DNA from: an uncultured Paenibacillaceae bacterium
GTDB lineage: Bacteria; Bacillota; Bacilli; Aneurinibacillales; Aneurinibacillaceae
Reading direction: 5' to 3'
DNA length: 13,935 nucleotides
Assembly: GCA_946478845.1 (NCBI GenBank)
Contig: CAMLDI010000063.1
Coordinates: 1-13,935 of the forward strand
In this document: in pieces, positions 8,690 to 13,935 of the stretch
How positions within the stretch are numbered: position 1 is the first letter of the stretch
Layout of the letters: every line of letters begins with the position of its first letter
Position numbers and translations under genes: made by a program
The notes under the pieces: generated by a model
Told to the model about the DNA's origin: nothing
Database searches by the model: none
What the model saw: the letters and a program-made list of their open reading frames with translations, nothing else

Positions 8690-8956
8690 TTAAATAATAA
8701 CGGCTTTTTCAACCACTTCAACGAGTCTATATCGCTTATCTTTAGAAAGCGGACGCGTTTCCATGATTTTTACGATATCGCCGATTTTAGCTGTATTGTT
8801 CTCATCATGAGCTTTAAACTTTTTGGAGTATTTCACGCGTTTTCCGTAAAGTGGGTGTTTTTTGTAAGTTTCAACAAGAACAGTGATGGTTTTATCCATT
8901 TTGTCAGAAACTACTTTACCAACAACGACTTTACGCGCATTGCGTTCTTCTGCCAT
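8690..8956 (-). CDS. rpsQ: 30S ribosomal protein S17
   Basis: S17 is a primary binder of the 5' domain of 16S rRNA. The 88-residue OB-fold protein starts [20 protein letters not shown] and contains [29 protein letters not shown], the motif [20 protein letters not shown], and ends EKAVII. GAGGAGGTCGC precedes the ATG. It follows rpmC after 17 nt. Typical Bacilli length and sequence. Confidence 0.98.
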   Translation of the reverse strand: MAEERNARKVVVGKVVSDKMDKTITVLVETYKKHPLYGKRVKYSKKFKAHDENNTAKIGDIVKIMETRPLSKDKRYRLVEVVEKAVII

Positions 8957-8973
8957 ATTTGCGACCTCCTCTC

Positions 8974-9171
8974 TTAGCTAATTCCTAATTCGCGTTCGCG
9001 CAAAACGGTTTTGGCCCGAGCAATCGCCTTACGTACCTGGCGAATGCGCGCAGGGTTTTCCAATTGGCCAGTCGCTAACTGAAAACGGAGGTTGAAAAGT
9101 TCTTCTTTCATGGAAGTAACTTGTTCTTCGATCTCGGCAGTGGTTAAGTTGCGGATATCATTAGTTTTCAT
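8974..9171 (-). CDS. rpmC: 50S ribosomal protein L29
   Basis: L29 is a two-helix protein at the exit-tunnel rim beside L23, part of the platform for trigger factor and SRP. The 65-residue product starts [18 protein letters not shown] and includes [20 protein letters not shown] and [20 protein letters not shown], the family signature. I choose the ATG at 9171: relatives begin MKANEIRDL, and AGGTGGTGA (one mismatch to a full ribosome binding site) lies 5 nt upstream. An in-frame GTG at 9183 would add MVTQ but lies within that site. The start overlaps the end of rplP by 11 nt, so the two are probably translationally coupled. Confidence 0.95.
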   Translation of the reverse strand: MKTNDIRNLTTAEIEEQVTSMKEELFNLRFQLATGQLENPARIRQVRKAIARAKTVLRERELGIS

Positions 9172-9595
9172 TTGCGTCACCACCTACTTCATCCCGTTTC
9201 ACAAACTTGCATTTGATTGGAAGTTTGTGCATGGCCAAACGCAAAGCTTCACGAGCGATTTCTTCGGATACGCCAGCAATTTCGAACATTACTTTGCCTG
9301 GTTTTACAACGGCAACCCATTGTTCTACAGAACCTTTACCAGAACCCATCCGTACTTCAAGTGGCTTTTGCGTAATCGGTTTATCCGGGAAAATTTTAAT
9401 CCATACTTTACCGCCCCGTTTCATATAACGGGTCATGGCAATACGAGCTGCTTCAATTTGGCGGTTAGTTACTCGGGAGGCTTCGAGAGCTTGAAGGCCA
9501 AATTCACCAAAAGTAACGGTTTTACCGCCTTTTGCTTGACCAGATAAATCTGGACGATGTTGCTTACGGTGTTTCACACGTTTTGGAATCAACAT
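9161..9595 (-). CDS. rplP: 50S ribosomal protein L16
   Basis: L16 is placed late in large-subunit assembly and helps position A-site tRNA near the peptidyl transferase centre. The 144-residue protein starts [20 protein letters not shown], then [40 protein letters not shown] and the signature [20 protein letters not shown]. Only 2 nt separate it from the rpsC stop (TAAGCATG), and its ribosome binding site (GGAGG) lies inside the end of rpsC. The C-terminal tail ([10 protein letters not shown]) overlaps the start region of rpmC. Confidence 0.98.
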   Translation of the reverse strand: MLIPKRVKHRKQHRPDLSGQAKGGKTVTFGEFGLQALEASRVTNRQIEAARIAMTRYMKRGGKVWIKIFPDKPITQKPLEVRMGSGKGSVEQWVAVVKPGKVMFEIAGVSEEIAREALRLAMHKLPIKCKFVKRDEVGGDANEN

Positions 9596-9597
9596 GC

Positions 9598-10260
9598 TTA
9601 ACGGCCTCCTTCCTCTTTAATACTCTTCTTTGCTTGAGGAAGAACTTCTCCGCGATAGATCCATACTTTTACACCGATTTTACCATAGGTTGTATCGGCT
9701 TCAGCTGTACCATAATCAATGTCAGCACGAAGGGTGTGGAGCGGAACAGTTCCCTCACTGTAACCTTCAGAACGAGCGATATCAGCACCGCCAAGACGGC
9801 CACTTACCATCGTTTTGATTCCTTTTGCACCAGCACGCATAGAACGTTGAAGAGCTTGTTTTTGCGCACGGCGGAAAGAAATACGGTTTTCTAATTGACG
9901 AGCAATGCTCTGTGCAACTAGAGTAGCATCCATGTCTGGATTTTTAATTTCATTAATGTTGATATGAACGCGTTTCCCAGTCATTTCAGAAAGGGCTTTG
10001 CGAAGTTTTTCAACTTCAGAGCCACCTTTACCAATTACCATACCTGGTTTAGCAGTGTGAACTGTTACGTTCAAGCGGTTAGCTGCACGTTCGATTTCAA
10101 CTGTAGAAACAGAAGCATCTTTGAGTTGTTTGAGGACATATTCACGAACTTTAAGATCTTCATGAAGGAGTGTAGCATAATCTTTTTCAGCGAACCATTT
10201 TGATTCCCAGTCACGAATTACGCCAACCCGAAGTCCTATAGGGCTAACTTTTTGACCCAC
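9598..10260 (-). CDS. rpsC: 30S ribosomal protein S3
   Basis: S3 is in the head of the small subunit at the mRNA entry site; with S4 and S5 it forms the ribosomal helicase activity. The 220-residue protein begins [20 protein letters not shown], has a KH domain with the [15 protein letters not shown] loop (73-87), and a C-terminal S3 domain with [20 protein letters not shown] and [16 protein letters not shown]. The start codon is GTG (10258-10260), preceded by AAGGAGGG; GTG is tolerated here because the site is strong and the N-terminus matches relatives exactly. It follows rplV after 16 nt. Confidence 0.98.
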   Translation of the reverse strand: MGQKVSPIGLRVGVIRDWESKWFAEKDYATLLHEDLKVREYVLKQLKDASVSTVEIERAANRLNVTVHTAKPGMVIGKGGSEVEKLRKALSEMTGKRVHININEIKNPDMDATLVAQSIARQLENRISFRRAQKQALQRSMRAGAKGIKTMVSGRLGGADIARSEGYSEGTVPLHTLRADIDYGTAEADTTYGKIGVKVWIYRGEVLPQAKKSIKEEGGR

Positions 10261-10276
10261 GCGCTATCCCTCCTTA

Positions 10277-10606
10277 TTATTCAGATAAAATTACCGTGAT
10301 GTGGCTAGTTCTTTTGTTGATCCGGCTTGCACGACCCATCGCGCGGGGACGGAAACGTTTTAATGTCGGACCTTCGTCAACGAATACTTTGCTAATTTTC
10401 AAACTGCTAACATCAAGATTTAAATTGTGCTCCGCATTTGCCATGGCGGATTTCACAAGTTTCTCCACCACTGGAGAGGCTGCTTTCGGCGTGTGTGCTA
10501 ACACAGCGAGAGCTTCTCCCACTTGCTTACCACGAACTAAGTCAACCACAAGGCGAACTTTGCGGGGTGCAATGCGGATATTACGAGCAATGGCTTTCGC
10601 TTCCAT
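10277..10606 (-). CDS. rplV: 50S ribosomal protein L22
   Basis: L22 lines the nascent-peptide tunnel through its long beta-hairpin, where changes affect macrolide binding. The 109-residue product starts [20 protein letters not shown], followed by [20 protein letters not shown] and SAMANAEHN. The tunnel hairpin [20 protein letters not shown] occupies about 79-98 and shows no deletion or insertion, so nothing suggests macrolide resistance. GAGGGGG precedes the ATG; it follows rpsS after 30 nt. Confidence 0.98.
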   Translation of the reverse strand: MEAKAIARNIRIAPRKVRLVVDLVRGKQVGEALAVLAHTPKAASPVVEKLVKSAMANAEHNLNLDVSSLKISKVFVDEGPTLKRFRPRAMGRASRINKRTSHITVILSE

Positions 10607-10636
10607 TGGAGTACCCCCTCTCTAACGTTCAGGTCT

Positions 10637-10915
10637 TTAGCGTTTCGTTTTCTTATCGGTATCTACGTGGCCTTTGAAGGAACGTGTCGGAGCAAACTCA
10701 CCAAGTTTGTGACCAACCATATCTTCCGTTACATATACAGGCACGTGTTTGCGTCCATCATAAACTGCAAACGTATGACCGATGAAATCTGGGAAAATGG
10801 TGGAACGGCGAGACCAAGTTTTGATAACTTGTTTTTCCCCTTTTTCGTTTTGCCCTAAGACCTTTTTCATTAAATGATCATCTACAAAAGGGCCTTTTTT
10901 TAAGCTGCGTCCCAT
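10637..10915 (-). CDS. rpsS: 30S ribosomal protein S19
   Basis: S19 is a head protein that forms a tight pair with S13 near the A and P sites. The 92-residue product starts [19 protein letters not shown], has [20 protein letters not shown] (31-50), [20 protein letters not shown] and the signature [14 protein letters not shown] (70-83), ending in a lysine-rich tail. GGGAGG lies 7 nt before the ATG. The 63-nt gap after rplB holds a clean hairpin (separate entry). Confidence 0.98.
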   Translation of the reverse strand: MGRSLKKGPFVDDHLMKKVLGQNEKGEKQVIKTWSRRSTIFPDFIGHTFAVYDGRKHVPVYVTEDMVGHKLGEFAPTRSFKGHVDTDKKTKR

Positions 10916-10940
10916 GTACGAACCTCCCTTCGAATTCGGG

Positions 10941-10965
10941 GTGCGGCGTTCGTTTTATACCGCAC
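10941..10965 (-). other. Intergenic hairpin between rplB and rpsS
   Basis: In the minus-strand RNA, GUGCGG (10960-10965) and CCGCAC (10941-10946) form a perfect 6-bp, G/C-rich stem around a 13-nt A-rich loop. It ends about 18 nt before the rpsS ribosome binding site. There is no following U-run, so it is not a terminator. It could be a stability, processing or protein-binding site; function is unknown. Confidence 0.4.
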
Positions 10966-10978
10966 TGGAATGATCCGA

Positions 10979-11809
10979 TTATTTTTTACGATTACGGACA
11001 ATGTATTTATTGGATTGTTTCTTTTTGTTGCGGGTTTTTGCACCAAGTGCAGGTTTACCCCAAGGAGTGCAAGGACCAGGACGGCCAATTGGAGCGCGAC
11101 CTTCCCCACCACCGTGTGGATGGTCTACTGGGTTCATTACAGAACCGCGAACCGTTGGGCGGATGCCTTTCCAGCGAGAACGTCCAGCTTTACCAGCGTT
11201 GATTAATTCATGATCTGGGTTACCAACTTGACCAATGGTCGCGCGGCACTCTCTTAAGATCATACGAGTTTCACCAGACGCAAGGCGAACGATTGCATAA
11301 GCACCATCTTTACCAAGAAGTTGTGCTTCAGTTCCAGCAGAACGAACTAATTGTGCACCTTTACCAGGTTTCATTTCGATATTGTGAATTACTGTACCTA
11401 CTGGAATGTTTTCTAAAGGTAAGCAGTTACCCACTTTAATATCTGCATCAGGACCAGAAACGATTGTCATTCCAACTTCAAGTCCACTTGGAGCAATGAT
11501 GTAGCGTTTTTCACCATCTGCATAGTTGATTAAAGCAATGTTTGCAGAACGGTTTGGATCGTATTCGATCGTAGCCACGCGGCCTGGAATGCCATCTTTG
11601 GTACGTTTAAAGTCGATGATACGATATTTTTGTTTATGACCGCCACCATGATGACGAACTGTGATTTTACCCTGATTATTACGGCCTGCAGTTTTAGATT
11701 TAGAAACTAGCAAGGATTTCTCAGGGGTTGAAGTGGTAATCTCTTCAAAAGTAGACACAGTCATTTGACGGCGACCAGGGGATGTCGGTTTATACTTTTT
11801 AATACCCAT
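10979..11809 (-). CDS. rplB: 50S ribosomal protein L2
   Basis: L2 is a primary 23S rRNA binder needed for subunit association and peptidyl transferase function. The 276-residue protein starts [20 protein letters not shown], has the OB fold around [20 protein letters not shown] (47-66), an SH3-like domain, and the signature [19 protein letters not shown] (226-244). The latter contains the conserved histidine H230, matching H229 of Escherichia coli. The end is basic ([16 protein letters not shown]). GGAGGG precedes the ATG; it follows rplW after 28 nt. Confidence 0.98.
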   Translation of the reverse strand: MGIKKYKPTSPGRRQMTVSTFEEITTSTPEKSLLVSKSKTAGRNNQGKITVRHHGGGHKQKYRIIDFKRTKDGIPGRVATIEYDPNRSANIALINYADGEKRYIIAPSGLEVGMTIVSGPDADIKVGNCLPLENIPVGTVIHNIEMKPGKGAQLVRSAGTEAQLLGKDGAYAIVRLASGETRMILRECRATIGQVGNPDHELINAGKAGRSRWKGIRPTVRGSVMNPVDHPHGGGEGRAPIGRPGPCTPWGKPALGAKTRNKKKQSNKYIVRNRKK

Positions 11810-11837
11810 TTCGTTTCCCTCCTTCGCTCAGTCGAAA

Positions 11838-12128
11838 TTACATGTTTTCAAAGTATTCGATAGTTTTACTATCTTCACTTAATTGAACGATCGCTTTTTT
11901 CCAATCGGAACGACGACCAAAATATTTTCCAACACGCTTCGGTTTACCTTTTACACGCATGGTGTTTACGTTAACCACTTTTACGCCAAAGATGGTTTGA
12001 ACAGCATCTTTAATTTCGGTTTTGTTAGCGCGTAAATCTACTTCGAACACGTATTTTTTATCAGCTAACATATCAGTAGTACGTTCGGTAATAACCGGGC
12101 GCTTGATAACATCACGAGGATCTTTCAT
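11838..12128 (-). CDS. rplW: 50S ribosomal protein L23
   Basis: L23 is at the exit-tunnel rim and is the main docking site of trigger factor and SRP. The 96-residue product starts [20 protein letters not shown] and has [40 protein letters not shown], and ends YFENM. Its ATG shares one base with the rplD stop (TAATG), and GAGGAGGTG inside the rplD end is its ribosome binding site, so translation is probably coupled to rplD. Family-typical throughout. Confidence 0.98.
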   Translation of the reverse strand: MKDPRDVIKRPVITERTTDMLADKKYVFEVDLRANKTEIKDAVQTIFGVKVVNVNTMRVKGKPKRVGKYFGRRSDWKKAIVQLSEDSKTIEYFENM

Positions 12129-12751
12129 TATGCAAGCACCTCCTCTACTTTTGCCACTGCATCCTGGGTAATTACCAGGTTATTGTGGTGAAGAACATCT
12201 AAAACGTTGATGCCTTCTGCAGAAACGAATTTCACTCCTGGAATGTTACGAGCGGAAAGTGCTACTGCACTATCATAATCACCTGTTACAACAAGTGCTT
12301 TACCGTTCACATTCAGGCTGCCTAAAACTTTCACCATATCTTTTGTTCTTGGTGCTTCAAAAGCTAGAGCATCGAGAACAAGAATTTCATTATTCTGCAC
12401 TTTAGAAGATAATGCAGATTTGATAGCCAGACGGCGAACTTTTTTCGGAAGTTTGTAAGAATAGCTGCGAGGTGTCGGACCAAATGCGCGACCACCGCCA
12501 ACCCATTGCACTGCACGGATACTACCTTGACGAGCACGTCCAGTTCCTTTTTGTTTCCACGGTTTACGGCCACCACCGCGAACTTCAGAGCGGCCTTTCA
12601 CATCATGTGTGCCTGCGCGGAGAGAAGCTTGTTGCATAATCACTGCGTCAGCCAGTACTGCACGGTTCGGTTCGATACCGAATACGGAATCGTTTAATTC
12701 GATTTCACCAACTTGTGCACCGGCCTGATTGAAGAGTGCTACTTTAGGCAT
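12128..12751 (-). CDS. rplD: 50S ribosomal protein L4
   Basis: L4 binds domain I of 23S rRNA and sends a loop to the tunnel constriction; in Escherichia coli it also represses its own S10 operon through the leader RNA. The 207-residue product has the tunnel loop [20 protein letters not shown] (55-74) followed by [17 protein letters not shown] (76-92), with no insertion or deletion suggesting macrolide resistance. The C-terminal half ends [20 protein letters not shown] precedes the ATG; it follows rplC after 20 nt. Whether L4 acts on the structured rpsJ leader here is open. Confidence 0.98.
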   Translation of the reverse strand: MPKVALFNQAGAQVGEIELNDSVFGIEPNRAVLADAVIMQQASLRAGTHDVKGRSEVRGGGRKPWKQKGTGRARQGSIRAVQWVGGGRAFGPTPRSYSYKLPKKVRRLAIKSALSSKVQNNEILVLDALAFEAPRTKDMVKVLGSLNVNGKALVVTGDYDSAVALSARNIPGVKFVSAEGINVLDVLHHNNLVITQDAVAKVEEVLA

Positions 12752-12771
12752 AGCGAATCCTCCTTTCTTAA

Positions 12772-13401
12772 TTAATTGCCTTTAACGGCGCTTTTAATGG
12801 TTACAAAACTATTTTTCGCACCTGGAACCGCACCTTTGATGAGGATCAAGTTGCGTTCAACGTCAACAGAAACCACTTCAAGATTTTGCACAGTTACTTT
12901 TTCGCCACCCATACGTCCAGGTAATGCTTTACCTTTCAGAACGCGGTTCGCAGCAATGGAGCCCATTGAACCAGGACGACGATGATAACGGGAACCGTGA
13001 GCCATTGGTCCGCGGGATTGGCCGTGGCGTTTGATTGAACCAGCAAACCCTTTCCCTTTGGAAGTTCCGGTTACGTCAACGATTTCTCCGGCATTGAAAA
13101 TATCAGCTTTGAATTCTTGACCGACTTCGTATTGGCTTAAATCCACATTACGAAGTTCACGAACGAAGCGCTTAGGTGTTGCATTAGCCTTAGCGGCATG
13201 GCCTTTTTCAGGTTTATTGCTGCGGGATTCTTTCTTATCCGCAAAACCAACCTGAATGGCTTCATAGCCGTCAGTTGTTACTTCTTTCTTTTGAAGTACA
13301 ACACAAGGGCCTGCTTCTACAACGGTTACAGGAAGAACGATCCCTTCTGGAGTGAAGAGTTGAGTCATCCCGATTTTTTTCCCTAAGATTCCTTTGGTCA
13401 T
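12772..13401 (-). CDS. rplC: 50S ribosomal protein L3
   Basis: L3 is an early-assembly protein with a long loop reaching the peptidyl transferase centre. The 209-residue product begins [20 protein letters not shown] and contains [20 protein letters not shown], the centre-reaching loop [20 protein letters not shown], and [21 protein letters not shown] choose the ATG at 13401, which gives the same length and N-terminus as the Bacillus protein. An in-frame GTG at 13410 (MAIMTK) is part of the AGGAGGTG ribosome binding site and so cannot be the start. It follows rpsJ after 47 nt with no visible structure between. Confidence 0.97.
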   Translation of the reverse strand: MTKGILGKKIGMTQLFTPEGIVLPVTVVEAGPCVVLQKKEVTTDGYEAIQVGFADKKESRSNKPEKGHAAKANATPKRFVRELRNVDLSQYEVGQEFKADIFNAGEIVDVTGTSKGKGFAGSIKRHGQSRGPMAHGSRYHRRPGSMGSIAANRVLKGKALPGRMGGEKVTVQNLEVVSVDVERNLILIKGAVPGAKNSFVTIKSAVKGN

Positions 13402-13407
13402 GATAGC

Positions 13408-13415
13408 CACCTCCT
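13408..13415 (-). promoter_or_regulatory. Ribosome binding site deciding the rplC start
   Basis: AGGAGGTG, 6 nt before the ATG at 13401, is a perfect Shine-Dalgarno core. Its last three bases are the in-frame GTG that a longest-frame reading would take as the start, which rules that reading out. Confidence 0.85.
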
Positions 13416-13448
13416 AGTTAAAATCCTAATACGTTGTGTTTCGGCTTT

Positions 13449-13781
<333 letters not shown>

Positions 13782-13787
13782 TTAGTA

Positions 13788-13874
13788 ACGGACAGTTCTC
13801 AGCGGAAAAACCCGGCCACCAGCCATGGCAAAGGAGCCTGGTGTGTCGGCAACCTCCCGCTTCATCGCGTCCAT
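13788..13874 (-). promoter_or_regulatory. Structured 5' leader of the S10-spc-alpha transcript
   Basis: About 125 nt separate the predicted transcription start from the rpsJ ATG. In the RNA, nested complementary arms stack into one long hairpin: AUGGAC (13869-13874) with GUCCGU (13788-13793); AGCGGGAGG (13853-13861) with UUUUCCGCU (13801-13809, with G-U pairs); CCG (13847-13849) with CGG (13812-13814); CACCAG (13838-13843) with CUGGUG (13817-13822). The upper part followed by UUUUU (13806-13810) resembles an intrinsic terminator, while the second helix would trap that U-run. This suggests a protein-responsive leader or attenuator; the ligand is unknown, with L4 the obvious candidate by analogy to Escherichia coli. 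Confidence 0.55.
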
Positions 13875-13889
13875 AGACCAACATTCAAC

Positions 13890-13918
13890 ATTATACACGT
13901 ATATCCTATTGAATGCAA
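13890..13918 (-). promoter_or_regulatory. Sigma-A type promoter for the S10-spc-alpha cluster
   Basis: On the minus strand TTGCAT (13913-13918) and TATAAT (13890-13895) are separated by exactly 17 bp: a perfect -10 box and a -35 box matching the TTGACA consensus at four of six bases. The upstream flank to the window edge is A/T-rich. The transcript should begin around 13882-13885. I found no comparable promoter elsewhere in the cluster, so this is probably the main one visible, with possible read-through from upstream genes. Confidence 0.8.
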
Positions 13919-13935
13919 GAATTTCTAAGCATTTT

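Noticed and set aside
9092..9547. Plus-strand open frame of 151 codons opposite rpmC and rplP.
   Set aside because: Same reasoning: antisense shadow of conserved genes, rich in Phe and Ser from reverse-complemented Lys/Glu/Arg codons.
13784..13884. A second open frame starting at an ATG (13884) close to the predicted transcription start and running on out of frame into rpsJ.
   Set aside because: It would be nearly leaderless, has no ribosome binding site and runs through the rpsJ start in another frame; it is most likely chance.

Overview
The window is one long run of minus-strand genes: the bacterial S10-spc-alpha ribosomal protein cluster. It is complete from its promoter through rpsK and is cut off inside rpoA at the left edge. 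Read in the direction of transcription (right to left) the order is rpsJ, rplC, rplD, rplW, rplB, rpsS, rplV, rpsC, rplP, rpmC, rpsQ, rplN, rplX, rplE, rpsN, rpsH, rplF, rplR, rpsE, rpmD, rplO, secY, adk, map, infA, rpmJ, rpsM, rpsK, rpoA(partial). The fused S10+spc+alpha layout with secY-adk-map-infA inside it, the 61-residue zinc-ribbon S14, the strong GGAGG ribosome binding sites and the TTG and GTG starts point to a low-to-mid GC Bacillota (Firmicute) of the class Bacilli. The proteins read as Bacillus/Paenibacillus/Alicyclobacillus-like. I cannot fix the genus; ybzG, which Bacillus subtilis has between map and infA, is absent here.

Layout: 13758-13935 is the control region, with a near-consensus sigma-A promoter (TTGCAT, 17 bp, TATAAT) and a leader of about 125 nt that can fold into one long stacked hairpin. 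8278-13757 is the S10 and early spc block; 4502-8232 is the rest of the spc ribosomal proteins; 1759-4501 holds secY, adk and map; 473-1687 holds infA, rpmJ, rpsM and rpsK; 285-472 is the largest gap inside the cluster; 1-284 is the start of rpoA. Genes are separated by 0-80 nt or overlap slightly (TAATG junctions at rplD/rplW and adk/map, an 11-nt overlap at rplP/rpmC), so they are very probably co-transcribed and partly translationally coupled. Together they make ribosomal proteins of both subunits, the SecY channel, adenylate kinase, methionine aminopeptidase, IF-1 and the RNA polymerase alpha subunit.

The genes are ordinary and intact; I saw no mobile element, CRISPR, toxin, defence or biosynthetic system. 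The parts worth a second look are non-coding: (1) the 188-nt rpsK-rpoA gap, whose RNA can form two nested, perfectly complementary 7-bp long-range helices, internal hairpins, and then a strong terminator-like hairpin just before the rpoA ribosome binding site; (2) the structured rpsJ leader; (3) smaller hairpins before infA, rpmJ and rpsS. Pairings were found by eye and are unsupported by covariation or energy calculation.
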